59,796 bases of DNA from Prorocentrum cordatum (taxonomy: Eukaryota; Sar; Dinophyceae; Prorocentrales; Prorocentraceae). The stretch is from NCBI GenBank assembly GCA_963575745.1, contig CAUYUJ010015752.1, positions 56,834-116,629 of the forward strand. Reading direction: 5' to 3'. Of the stretch, positions 1 through 10,075 are shown piece by piece (the stretch's first letter is position 1; each line of letters begins with the position of its first letter). The notes beneath the pieces were generated by a model. The model made no database searches, was not told the DNA's origin, and saw only the letters and a list, made by a program, of their open reading frames with translations. The translations under genes and the position numbers were made by a program.

Positions 1-270
1 GGCTGAACACCGTAATCTAAGCCAGCTCGAATCAAGGTGGCCGTGCCCCCTGAAGCCCTGCTGCACTCGGACAGTCGCTGGTGTAATGACAGCCTGCCAG
101 TCCACTGACCTGGCCCACGATGTTGCCATGCTGATAGCCTCTGGTCGACAGAGGCGAACTTCTTGGGCGAGAATGACGCTGGACGAGGCTGAGAAAGGCG
201 TAGTGACGAAATCTTTCACGGCTCTCCAACAACTACCGTTTACAGTCGCCACCCTGAGGATGTTACCCAT
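1..270 (-). CDS. LINE ORF2 N-terminus, EEP/APE-type endonuclease, cut by window edge
   Basis: Ninety codons open from an ATG at 270 to the first base of the window. The product starts MGNILRVATVNGSCWRAV and includes VILAQEVRL, then DWQAVITPAT. A beta strand ending in an Asn near the start, followed about 25 residues later by a hydrophobic strand ending in Gln-Glu, is the layout of the exonuclease-endonuclease-phosphatase fold that opens ORF2 of many non-LTR retrotransposons; the Glu is the expected metal ligand. The enzyme would nick target DNA to prime reverse transcription. The ATG lies 23 bases downstream of the stop of the preceding frame, as expected for ORF1 followed by ORF2. The rest of the gene lies outside the window. 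The fold assignment rests on motif spacing only. Confidence 0.65.
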   Translation of the reverse strand, partial: MGNILRVATVNGSCWRAVKDFVTTPFSASSSVILAQEVRLCRPEAISMATSWARSVDWQAVITPATVRVQQGFRGHGHLDSSWLRLRCSA

Positions 271-292
271 CCTGTTTGGGATTGCTGAGTGC

Positions 293-1335
293 CTACTGGT
301 GGGTCTTGAGGCGCTTGAGGACTGTCTCCTGGGTGGGGTCCGGGTTGGCCTCGAGGCCAAAGCATTGAGGTGCGCCGCCAAGCTTCGCTTGTTGAGCTGG
401 TGCTGGTCAGTCTGATCCATGAGAATTGCCAACTCTTCAGGTTTATCGGGAGGTGAATCGCCACCTGCCTGGCCTGGAGCTTGCTGTTGCTGTGGAGACT
501 GTTGCTGAGGAGGGTGCTACTGCTGAGGCTGCGGGGGAGAAGGCTGCTGTGGCTGCTGCGGCTGCTGCTGCTGCGGAGGTGGGCCACCTCCTCCCGCTCC
601 TGCTCCTGCTCCCGCTGCCGCTCCTCCTCCTCCTCCTCCTCCTCCTCCTCCTCCTCCTCCTCCTCCTCCTCCAGCCTCCGCTTCCCCATCTGCTCCCACT
701 GCCCGGCTCCCGCTGCGCTCGCGCCGAGCGGAGGGACGTTCTCAGCACCCACCACGGGCGGAGGTACGGCCGGCGCTGCCGCTGCCGCCGCCGCCGCGGG
801 TGCCCCTCCTGCTGCTGCTGTCGCCGCGTTCTGCTTTAGCAGCCTAGCCTGCTCAAGTTCTCTGACCAACCCCTCCATGAGGCCCGGGAGTTGGGGGGAA
901 GGCTGATAGCCAGGGAGGCTGGGGAGGTGAGATTGGACAAAGCTGAGGACCCCGGCTTGAACTGACCGCTCTGCGACAGCTGCATTCCGAGTGACTGCCA
1001 ACTGGGCTTCAAGGGCCTTGACTTCTCCATCGTACCTTCGGATTTCTTATCCCCCTTGAAGTGCTGATCCAGGAGCTGTGAAATCTTGCCCAACAACGTG
1101 TTGTTGGCGGAACGGGTATTCGTTAACTTCTTTTTCTGCGCATCCAGCTGGTCGACCAAGCTTTTGAGCTGGTCCTGAAGACTGCGCGAAGACAATGCTG
1201 AGCGCTTTGCTTGCTGAAGCTCCTGGGTAGCCGTCTTGACCAGAGGATGCTCAGGGTCGAGGCCCGACCGTTCGAGGAAGCTGAGATGCTCCTGAGCAAA
1301 ACTGACGGGGTCGGGCGGCTGCTGCCGGCGGAGGA
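293..1335 (-). pseudogene. LINE ORF1-like coiled-coil protein, frameshifted
   Basis: Reading leftwards, three frames in succession look protein-like. The first (about 1325-1055) gives a helical coiled-coil stretch with SGLDPEHPLVKTATQELQQA and DQLKSLVDQLDAQKKKL. Near 1050 the sense moves to another frame (EVKALEAQLAVTRNAAVAE), and further on comes a Glu-rich run made by GAG codons (about 605-665). A third frame change near 390 leads into CFGLEANPDPTQETVLKRL and a stop at 293-295, just before the endonuclease ORF. ORF1 proteins of LINEs are usually coiled-coil RNA-binding proteins, which fits, but no RNA-binding motif is visible. The frameshifts could be real decay or uncorrected long-read indels, so the copy is called broken. 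Confidence 0.5.
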
Positions 1336-1630
1336 GGAGGAGGAAGAGGAGGAGGAGGAGGAGGAGGAGCAGGAGCAGAGGATGACGGTGAGAGGAGGAG
1401 AAGGAGGATCAGGAGGAGGAGGAGGAGGGTGAGGAGCAGGAGGAGGAGGATGAGGCAGAGGAGGAGGAGGAGGATGAGGAGGAGGAGGGCGAGGAGGAGG
1501 AGGACAAGGTGGAGGAGGAGGCGGCGGAGGGGGGCAAGACGGGCAGGAAGAGGAGCAGAGGACCGATGAAACGGAGGAGGAAAATGAGAACGGGATATGC
1601 CGAAGGGCAGGAGCAGGACAAGATGACGAT
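1336..1630. repeat. Purine-rich GAG/GGA repeat tract
   Basis: Imperfect GAG/GGA triplets with almost no pyrimidine on the plus strand. Poly-Glu, poly-Gly or poly-Ser/Leu frames here are repeat translation products. Confidence 0.9.
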
Positions 1631-1694
1631 GATGATACGGATGATGATGCTGATAGTGATATTGTTGATGACGGTGATGCTGCCGCTGCTGCTT

Positions 1695-1763
<69 letters not shown>

Positions 1764-2325
1764 CAACGGATGCAACTGATGCCGATGATGCTGATTATGA
1801 TGATAATGATGATGCTGATGCTGATGCTGATGCTGATGCTGCTGCTGATGCTGGTGTTGGTGATGGTGATGGTGATAATGCGGATGTCGCTGCTGCTGAT
1901 GATGACGATGACGATGCTGCTGATGATGATGCTGGTGATGATGATGACGCTGCTGTTGATGCACATAAGGATGCTGATGCTGATCATGATGCTGATGATG
2001 CTGCTCATGATCATGATGATGATGCTGATACTGATGATGCTGCTGATGCTGGTGCTATGCTGATGCTGCTGCTGAGGATGATGGTGATGATGATGGCGAC
2101 GGTGATGATGCTGGTGATAATTATGCTGCTGAGGAGGATGATAATGATGATTCTGATTATGATGCTGATAATGATGATGACGATGCTGATGATGCTGACC
2201 ATGAGGATGATTATGTTTTTGATGCTTCTGCTGATGATGATGATGCTGCTGCTGCTGATGGTGAGGAGGTTGAGGATGAGGAGGAGGAGGAGGAGAAGGA
2301 TGAGAAGGAGGTGTATGAGGATAAG
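1631..2325. repeat. GAT/GCT trinucleotide array
   Basis: Long (GAT)n, pure between about 1696 and 1762, then mixed with GCT as GATGCT hexamers, ending in GAG triplets. His, Met, Ile and Asp runs in its frames come from the repeat. Confidence 0.92.
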
Positions 2326-2339
2326 GGGGCTGTATCAAT

Positions 2340-3956
2340 CAGGAGAAGAGTGTTACGGGGAGGTAGATACTGAGTGGGAGGAGGAGGAGGCGGAGGAGAT
2401 ACCTCAACAAGTACAACAACGACATGTTCGCCCACCAATATGGGAAGCAATGTCTATCGCATCCACCACTACGACCCGATTCCAGCGCCTCACCGCTATC
2501 GACCTTCACCCTCCCACTGGCAACAGGCACAAAGAGACTCAAGCTCAAAGACGCCATTCAAGCAGACGCCCGATGCGGTTGGGTGTGCACGGTTGGCATC
2601 ACCAGACGCCCACCATGCACACCCACACCTAACCGCAACAACACGCGATCCCACGCAAACCTATGCCCAACACCCACGTCGGCAAGACTATCACAGCCAC
2701 CACCACGCCAACGAATCAGCGACCCTACAAGCCACCACCAGCACACCTGGTTGTCCAAGCCAATCAGCCAACACAACAACTACCAACCACGCCCAACACC
2801 AACTCCGTGCTAGCGACGCAAAAGACGGACACCCACATTCACCACCGTGATCACATGGTCACCATCCCACCTAGTCATGCCAGCACACCCACCACCACCC
2901 GCACTACAAATACCCGTCATCCACCCAACAGCAGCCCAGGTGCACTAGGGTACAAGAGACGTGCCCCCGTGTCTTCATGCCGGCACTTCTCTTTCCTCCC
3001 GCCGCTGCTGCGCTATGCGCTTCCCGTCTTGCGCTCCCCTTTCCGACACCCAGCTAAGGTTCGGGACGATCCTGCACAACCCTGCGTCAATAGGTTCGCT
3101 GCCGAAATACGTTTCGCCCAGCAACGGCGGACAACATCAGACAGTTTTTCGGCACATTTGGCAGCCTACGAACACAAGTTGTTTAACACGACTCGTTTGC
3201 CACAACTTCTACGTGAACAGTCTGCCCACGCACGAATACTAGCAGCACAGCAAGTGTACCGATCTTGCGCTTGGGTGGTGGGGTCGGTGATACGCGGGGG
3301 CACGGGATGTACATTTTAAAGGCGCTAGGCGCACGCCGTATTTTGTCGCTATAGCGACATGTTTTTGCTGCCGTACGTCATGATCAGTCGCACGACATTA
3401 CATTTCAGGCACGCCTTGCTATACCAAAAAGGCGTACACCGCACTCCTACACCTCATTCTATTCGACGCCCTCTCACGTTTTTCTCCATGCTCTCTAGCT
3501 GCAAACACATTTTGTTCTGCTCGCTGCAGTCTGCCAAGCTGGCACCTGTTCTGTAAAATGGATGGGGGTCGGAGGCGATGTATGAGGACGGTGGAGGCCG
3601 AGGCGAGCACTTACATGCGGTTTGGGGTCAACCAAAGTCCTGGGTAACAGCCCAAGAACTGCACAGTCAAAGCGGCGCCACTGCACTCTTTTTTGTTACC
3701 TTAGCATTGTCGCCGCACATGCCAAATAAAGCATATGTCGAATGGCTTTCAACTGCTGTGGGCTTCGCCACTAAGGTACAAGGTGCGTTACCTGGCCGGC
3801 GCCTACTATTCCACTTATGTTTTTTTCACTGTCTCTCGGTGCCGCCGTAGCCGCGGCGCCCGCCAGGTACACTTCGCGCCGAGTGGTTTGCACATCATTT
3901 GCTGCTGCACTTCAAGAGCGCCACACGCGCAAGCGTAAGGTCTGGCCGACGCAGAA
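2340..3956. other. No gene seen; CA-rich then mixed sequence
   Basis: 2460-2930 is C- and A-rich (CACC, ACAC, CCAC), like a degenerate microsatellite. 2960-3956 is ordinary-composition DNA with only short frames and no recognisable protein or RNA. Confidence 0.6.
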
Positions 3957-4240
3957 AAAAGAGGAGGAGAAGCGAAGGAGGAGGAGGAGCAGGACAACGG
4001 ATAATTTGAGGAGAAGATGGAAGAGAAGGAACGGGAGGAGGAGGAGGAGAAGGAGGAGGAGGACGAAAACGATGACGAGGAGGAGGAGGAGGAGGAGGAT
4101 GAGGATGAGGAGGAGGAGGAGAAGGAGGAGGCGACGAGGGCGACGATGGCGGCCGTGACGATGGCGACGACAACGACGACGACAACGACGGCGACGACGG
4201 CGGCACAGACGGCCGCGACGACGGCGACGACGAACCGCAA
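3957..4240. repeat. GAG tract followed by GAC/ACG triplets
   Basis: AGG/GAG triplets to about 4130, then GACGAC/GACGGC triplets to about 4235. The frames give poly-Glu/Arg and poly-Thr/Ala. Confidence 0.88.
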
Positions 4241-4474
4241 TCACACGCCCCTCGAGCAGAGGTCGAGCCCGAGCTCGAGGCCCTGGGTACGGAGCTGCAG
4301 AGGCGCCTCTTCACGATGGACGGGAACCAGGCAACGCGGGGAGGAGCAGGACGAGGATGGATACCCAGTCACGACATGGCCGACAGCGTGGTGAGGATGG
4401 AGGGTGGAGGATCGCCCTAAGGCGAACAGGCCAAAGGGAGACGCCCTGATATTTCTTTCAATGTTCGGGCTCCC

Positions 4475-4479
<5 letters not shown>

Positions 4480-4511
<32 letters not shown>
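4480..4511. repeat. (GT)n microsatellite
   Basis: About sixteen uninterrupted GT dinucleotides. Confidence 0.97.
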
Positions 4512-4513
<2 letters not shown>

Positions 4514-4929
4514 GACCGCTCATCTCCCGTTTCTCTCCATCTATCCTGCTATCTTCTCGGCTCAGGTATTGAACAGTGCTGTTGGACATCTTGCGCGCCC
4601 ATGTTCACATGTGTGCATGGACAAAAGATACTCCTGTTTTATCCCTATCGTCCTCTACCTACGGACCCCACGGTAGGTTCGACCCATTGGTCGTCAACTT
4701 CCGTCCACCGCCTATCAGCCTCTTCCGTAACGCTCTCACTTGCGACACCTCGCGCCGCCCTTGATCTTCGCGCGTGGCGCTGGACCCCACGGGGACCAGT
4801 GCATCTATGCGCGGTGGCTCTTCGACGGTGCATGGGCGTCGCGACGACACGGAAAAAGGCTGTGGGACAGGGAATGGTACCACAATCCCTCCTTACCAGG
4901 AGAAGGCATCGCCGATGCATGATTCGAAG

Positions 4930-6087
4930 CTGCGCTTCGACGTGCGCAGCAGGATGATGTGGAGATTTTCGAGTCTTCCGTGCCGGCGCAATCGTTCACC
5001 CCAGGGTATGGACCCAGCTTTCTCGACCGTTCAGTCACTTGAAGCCGATATTCGTTCAGAACTTTCGGCAGCGGGAACACTCGCGGACGCCTTCGTCGCC
5101 ACCGCTGGATTCGCTTTGAAGCCTTCTTCAACTTTCGTTGGTGGCGCAAACGAAACGCCTCCTCCGAACGTTTCCGGGCGACACCGCCGTTGGGACGCCC
5201 GACTTCCTACGAGGCCCACATCGGCTCCTGTGTCTGAACACGTGCGAGCCATTGAGGATCGTACTGGAACGACCTGACAACGAGGACCCCCCAACGGTAT
5301 CGTTTCCAGCTTCAAAGTGGGGACGTTATCGTTATCCCTCCCACAAGCGATCACGGCAGACTTCCCTGCGGCGCGACAGTGCACCACAAGTATCGCCCTC
5401 CGCCAGTGATTTGGCAGAGCCCAGAAACCAGGTTGGGACTTACACGACCCAGCAGTTGTCGGGCCTTGCAGCCACAGTCGCCGATCACGCGACGCAAACA
5501 GCAAACTATCTGAGGCAAGCGATCCTGCATGGTTTTGCCAGGTTGACGCTCGGATCGCCGGGGATCGTTCGATCTTACATCAGGTCCAGTATCAAATATA
5601 CCGTGTGGAATCACACGGAGGTGCCGGCTCCAGTACCATCCAGACGCTGCACGACTACCTCTTCGCCATGGAGGCGCAGCTCGTGAGCGTCAAGGATACG
5701 GGCACTGTTGCTGTCCGCATCTACACGACGAGATCCTGACATTACGGCGGGCTCCTGCCATTTACATGGTACTACGGATCGGCAGTTCCGTGATGACCTC
5801 GCTGCGCTTCGTGATCACGTTGATGTGGCCACTGCCAACCTCCATTCCGAGAGTACTAGAACAACGTCCGAGTTGCGCGGTAAGTTGTGTGCTGCCGAGA
5901 CGGTTATTGCTTAACGTGTTGATGCATCAGAGGGACGCGTGCCAGCGTTTGAGAACCGAGTCTCCACGGTCGATCAGCAGTTACCTTACCTACAGGCTGC
6001 ACTGGTTGAGTTGCAAACTAGAAGGACCCAGACTTCGTAGCTGGGCGCCCCGATTTCGGTTTACGATTTCGACCCCCTCGGGGTAAC
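4930..6087 (+). pseudogene. Broken coiled-coil ORF of unknown family
   Basis: Several overlapping frames read as protein in turn. About 5030-5110 gives LEADIRSELSAAGTLADAF. About 5540-5687 gives ARIAGDRSILHQVQYQIYRV and HDYLFAMEAQLVSVKDTG, ending in a stop. Then 5708-6040 in a third frame gives RQFRDDLAALRDHVDVATA and, past an in-frame TAA near 5911, FENRVSTVDQQLPYLQAALV. Leu/Val/Ala spacing suggests a coiled coil. A further stop follows, then VYDFDPLG before the open sequence ends. Such a coiled-coil protein without enzymatic motifs would fit an ORF1/gag-like product of a retroelement or an intron-containing host gene. I do not recognise the family. The stop codon and two frame changes argue for decay, or for introns I cannot place. 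Confidence 0.4.
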
Positions 6088-6234
6088 ATGTTTTTTATTA
6101 CTCAGCGCATGACGGGCGTCATGGCCTCCGCTCCCCCCCCATTACGGAACGTTCCCCCCCAGTGCGATTTGGGCATTGCCGCCGTACGCATCGAGATCCG
6201 CCTAGGTGTCCGCATAAGAGTTTTGTCTGGAGTC

Positions 6235-6315
6235 GTCGTCGTCGTCGTCGTCGCTCGTCGCTCGTCCATCGTCGCCCGTCGCTCGTCGGTCGTCGCTCAT
6301 CGTCGTCGTGCGCGC
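6235..6315. repeat. CGTCGCTCGT-type minisatellite
   Basis: A CGT triplet run leads into imperfect copies of CGTCGCTCGTC. Frames give Val/Arg-rich runs. Confidence 0.8.
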
Positions 6316-6464
6316 GGACGCGCTTGGAGCCTGTTTGTTTATTCCGGGCCGATGGCGGCAATCATCTGGGGGGGCAGGGGGCCGACGACGTCACGTTTCG
6401 CGCCAGCGGCGTCTGGGAATGCTTAGCAATGACCGGGGACGGGTCGCAGCAGCATTTAGGTGGC

Positions 6465-6655
6465 AATCAGCACCACAATGCCATTGTACACCACAGTGCT
6501 CGCGTGCACCACGGCGACTGTGTACACCACACCGGTAATGTACACCACAGCAGCTGCGTGCAACACAGCGCCAGTGTGTGCCACAATGCCTGCGGGCACC
6601 ACAGCGCCTGTGTAGACCACAGCGTTTGCGTGCACCACATCAGCCGTGCGCTGCT
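6465..6655. repeat. 21-bp tandem repeat, about 9 units
   Basis: Diverged 21-bp units of the form GTGCACCACAGCGCCTGTGT. The unit is a multiple of three, so the plus strand reads as heptads resembling VHHSACV and the minus strand as AVVYTGA-like heptads; one plus frame stays open from 6162 to 7304 across it. Multiple-of-three periodicity with no stops could reflect coding constraint or chance. Confidence 0.8.
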
Positions 6656-6659
6656 GCGT

Positions 6660-7304
6660 GGGGGGCGCCGGTTGCCACGGTGGTTGGGCGTGTCCGAGCG
6701 CCCAGCGCGCAGTCCGCGGCCGCCCGCGCGGCGTGCGCGAACGATCGCGGAGACGGAGGCGCCGCTGTCGGTCTCCAGCTTGGCACAGACGAGCGCGGGG
6801 GACGCGGGCCTCGGCGCGCAGGCTGCTGTCTCTGGCGAGGGCCAGGGAGATCTCGTGGGCGCGCCGCGGGGTCTTGCTGCCGAAGAGCTGGCAGTGCAAC
6901 GGCGACGGGTTCACGAGCTGCTCCGCGCGGAAGTGCCACGGTTGGATCGCGCGCAAGGTTTGGGGGGGGGGGGCCTCCAACGCAGATGCTGCGAGGCCAT
7001 CTTCGGGGAGGCCCGGTCCTACAACAGCCGGCGAAACTTCAGCCGGCAGGGATGCGACATCAGCCGCGGCAGCAATTGCGGCAAGGAGGAGCGAGAAGGC
7101 CGACGGGCGGATGCCGAGGAGTTCTCCCAGGCTCTCGCGCCGATCGCAGAGGGCGGCGCGCAGCTGGCGGGCGGCGCGCAGTTAGGCGGCCAGCTCAGGG
7201 GCTTCGCGGCCAAGGTCGAAGCGCAGGCCGACCCGCCGAAGGTGCATGCACGACCCGAGAGACTCGCCGAAGCTGCAGAAGCCTTTGGAATCGCCAATTC
7301 GTAG
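6660..7304 (+). CDS. Hypothetical Ala/Gly/Arg-rich ORF
   Basis: The frame is open from 6162 through the 21-bp repeat and ends at 7304. The part downstream of the repeat is compositionally protein-like, notably REGRRADAEEFSQALAPIA and PKVHARPERLAEAAEAFG near the C-terminus. No known domain is recognised. It directly precedes the coiled-coil frame at 7308 and may be the 5' part of the same retroelement ORF1. High GC makes long frames cheap here, so coding status is uncertain. Confidence 0.25.
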   Translation, partial: GGRRLPRWLGVSERPARSPRPPARRARTIAETEAPLSVSSLAQTSAGDAGLGAQAAVSGEGQGDLVGAPRGLAAEELAVQRRRVHELLRAEVPRLDRAQGLGGGGLQRRCCEAIFGEARSYNSRRNFSRQGCDISRGSNCGKEEREGRRADAEEFSQALAPIAEGGAQLAGGAQLGGQLRGFAAKVEAQADPPKVHARPERLAEAAEAFGIANS

Positions 7305-7307
7305 TTC

Positions 7308-7932
7308 ATGACGGTTGCCACACAGGCGAAGAAGCAGAGGGCGTTGCTCCAGGAGTGGCAGGAGAAGCTTGAGGAGAAGGCCACGGAGGTCGCGAAGAAG
7401 GAGGCGCCGCCCGAGAATATCCACGGCGGAGGGAGGTGCCAGCCGCAGAGCTCCACGCTGCAGCTGATCACCAGGACTCCCGAGCAGTTGGCTCTCGACG
7501 GCGTCGTCGACCCAGAGAGGGGGCGAGGGGGTGGGCGAAGCGGCGAAGCTGGCGGTCGTGGAGGCCGCGATGAAGGCGCCGAAGGATTTGCAGGAAGGCG
7601 CGAAGAGCTGCGCCACCCAGCTCCAGGAACGCACGGGCAAGGCGAAGGAGCTGGCGGCGAAGGGCAGGGAGGCGTTCGGGCATAATGCAAAGAAGAGGGG
7701 GATCGACGCGAAAGAGTCGAGGGAGGAAGCGCACCCGCCACCCTCAGCGGTAGCATCGTCGCCAGCGGCGGGCGCAGGCGGCGGTGGGACTGACGGCCGC
7801 ATGACGGCAGAGGGTAAGGGGGGCGTGGACATGGAGGGCGAGTTGCGCCAGAAGGCCGGGGCGGAGGTCGCTGGAGGGGCCGCCCCGCCCGGGGTCTCCG
7901 CCTGGCGGTCGCGCCCCGGCGCCCGTCGCTAA
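7308..7932 (+). pseudogene. LINE ORF1-like coiled-coil ORF with frame change
   Basis: Starts MTVATQAKKQRALLQEWQEK and continues LEEKATEVAKKEA, a clear amphipathic Glu/Lys helix. Near 7525 the protein-like reading moves to a second frame giving GEAAKLAVVEAAMKAPKDL and QERTGKAKELAAKGREAFG, ending at a stop at 7930-7932. The context, upstream of an RT and RNase H on the same strand, suggests ORF1 of that LINE. The frame change is a decay signal or a sequencing indel. Confidence 0.4.
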
Positions 7933-8371
7933 GTGGGGGCCGCGGAGGGCGTCGGCAATCGTTTCGTCGGCGACGTCGCCGCGCGGGGGCCGGCCGTGGA
8001 GTCGCGGCTTAGGGGGCGCGCCTTGCGCCTTAGGATTGGCGGCAGGAAACGCAGCGGGCAAGGTTTTCATGCGTGCATCGCGCTGGAGACGCGCTCGCTG
8101 CTGCGGGTGGGGCGAGGGGTCGAGGCGCGCCGCGCAGCGGGCCGGCAGTCCGTCGAGTCCGAAGGCCCCCCGGGGGCGCGGGGAGCGGCGCAGCGGTTGC
8201 GGCGAGGGCGGGCTGCGTCGACGTTCTCCAGGGGGCTCGCGCGCGGAAGCACCTCGAAGGCAACTCCCTAATCTCTGTCCACTCAATGTGCGGCCAGCCG
8301 CAAAAGGAAGGGGCCAATGCAGGGAGGGTGGCGGAGGTCGGGGGTTTGCAGGGGCGTCGCGGAAGCCGCGG

Positions 8372-8782
8372 GTAGTTGTGGGGGTCTGCAACGCGCGCGC
8401 GCCCGGGTTCGCGAGCGCAGGATGCTTCGACGTGCGCGTGGGCGCGCGCATCCATGCGCTACCCGTGGACATGCTGACCTGCTACAGGGCCGACGCGGAG
8501 CCCTTCCCCGTCGACCTCGCGCGCGCAAGCCCCGGGGCCTTCGGGCGCTTCGTCGACCTCGAGCCCGTCGCAGACGTCAGTTGGTCGCTGCGCGTCGGCC
8601 AGAAGCTGCGCGTCAGGGCGGAGATCAAGCGCGGCGTCGCCGGGGGGCGGGCGCTGCCGAGGGCGCTCTGCCGCCCGGAGCTGGGGGCGCGGAGGAGGCC
8701 GAACCTAGGCGGCGAGGGCAAGGGCGGGCCGAGCGCGAAGCACAGGCACCACCGCGCCTGCAACGACAGAAACCGGAACTGA
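8372..8782 (+). CDS. Uncharacterised ORF segment
   Basis: The last part of a frame open from 8036. It reads as a plausible globular protein: GCFDVRVGARIHALPVDML, ARASPGAFGRFVDLEPVAD, then SWSLRVGQKLRVRAEIKRG, followed by a basic tail and a stop. I do not recognise a domain. Its position between the ORF1-like frame and the RT is where the endonuclease of a LINE would be, but the endonuclease motifs are not visible. It may be an unrelated exon or a diverged piece of the element. Confidence 0.3.
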   Translation, partial: VVVGVCNARAPGFASAGCFDVRVGARIHALPVDMLTCYRADAEPFPVDLARASPGAFGRFVDLEPVADVSWSLRVGQKLRVRAEIKRGVAGGRALPRALCRPELGARRRPNLGGEGKGGPSAKHRHHRACNDRNRN

Positions 8783-10075
8783 ACTACAACGAGATGGCAA
8801 ACGCGCGTCGGGCGTCGATCTCGCCAATTGGCCGGGCGTCTTTCTCCTTGCTCCCAGGCGAGGAGACCGGCGACGGAGTGCTCGGCGGCTAGGGGGCGCG
8901 CCGCGGGGTGCCACAAGAACGCGGGGATAGGGCGCGCGGTGCCGCCGATGAGAGGGCCATGGCAGCGGGCGAGAGATAAACGCAGTCGAAGCATGATGAC
9001 ATGCCATGAAGAGCACGCAGCGCACCGCCGCCGACACGGGCACCCCGGGGAGACATGATCGAGGAGAGCGAGGAGGACTGGGCGCTCCATCGCGGGCCAC
9101 GAGAGGAGCCACCGCCAGCGCTCCAACCCGCGGGGGCTGCAACCCTAGGTCCGCGACGGTGGCCCTTCCGGCTGCTTCGGCGACGGGCCGAGAGGTCGGG
9201 CTTGGAACTGACGTAGCTGGTCAGATGCTAAGGTCGGTTCGTTGGGGCAACATCGCGGCGGGCGGCGGCGGGCTCGAGCCGGGGCCCGCGACGACGACGG
9301 CGCGAGCGCCGTCGTGGGCGCCGACGGAGTGGTCAGCATCTGTAGGTGGATCTCCGACACCCCGTGAGCCCGCGGCGTGCATGGCCGCGATGAAGGGCTT
9401 CGATTGCGAGGCGCGCGGGGCCCCGAAGAGTGACCGGAAGAGGTGCGAGGGCAGAGGGGGCGCTTGCCAGTTCGTTGAAAACGCGCTGCGGGAGTGGGGC
9501 TGGCGCAGGGTGAACGCCGGCACGAGGAAGACCGACCGGTGGAGTATAATGGCTACAACTCTTGACTCGCGCGCGACACGAGCTAGGAAGGATGGGGCGC
9601 CTCAGCGGCGAGAACATCTAGCAGCCGGCTGCGGGGGGCTCTCGCTAGAAGGAGTACCATCAGCAGAAGACATGCTTCACTAACGGCAACGCCACGCAGC
9701 AATATCTGGGGGCAGAGAATCAAGGGCGCCCAGAAGGTGGGCTCCTGCGCGCAGGAAGGGATGGCGAAGCAGGCGAAGCTGGACAGCCTCATCTCGCTGA
9801 AGGCAGGCCTGCGACGGGGGGCCCGAGAGCGCGCGGCGCGGGCAGCCGGCGCGGAGACCGACGTGGCAGAAGCGACGCGCGAGATCGCGAAGCCTCGGGG
9901 GAGGCGCGAAGATGCGTGCACGAGGAAGGGCTCGAAGGCGACCAGCCCGAAGGAGAGCGTCGACCTGCGGGCCGACGGCTGCGAGGGGATGTGGGGGGCC
10001 GAGAGGGTCCGCGTTGCGGCCGAGGAAGTGCCGCGCCAACGTCGCGAGCGGGTCGCCGACGCGCCGGCGCCGAGG
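8783..10075 (+). other. LINE linker region, no domain recognised
   Basis: Plus-strand frames at 9006-9683 and 9737-10075 are open. The second contains a helical stretch (MAKQAKLDSLISLKAGLRRG) like the segment joining endonuclease and RT in LINEs. No motif could be assigned. Confidence 0.3.

Noticed and set aside
1336-2325. Poly-Glu, poly-Leu, poly-Met, poly-His and similar ORFs over GAG, GAT, CTC, GGT and CA arrays
   Set aside because: Homopolymeric translation of trinucleotide or dinucleotide repeats in every frame; no non-repeat protein sequence attached.
2424-2880. Thr/His/Pro-rich frames over 2424-2880
   Set aside because: CA-rich low-complexity DNA; several frames open with the same composition.
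5031-5504. Minus-strand frame opposite the coiled-coil ORF
   Set aside because: It mirrors the plus-strand frames; the plus strand gives the more regular helical sequence across a longer distance.
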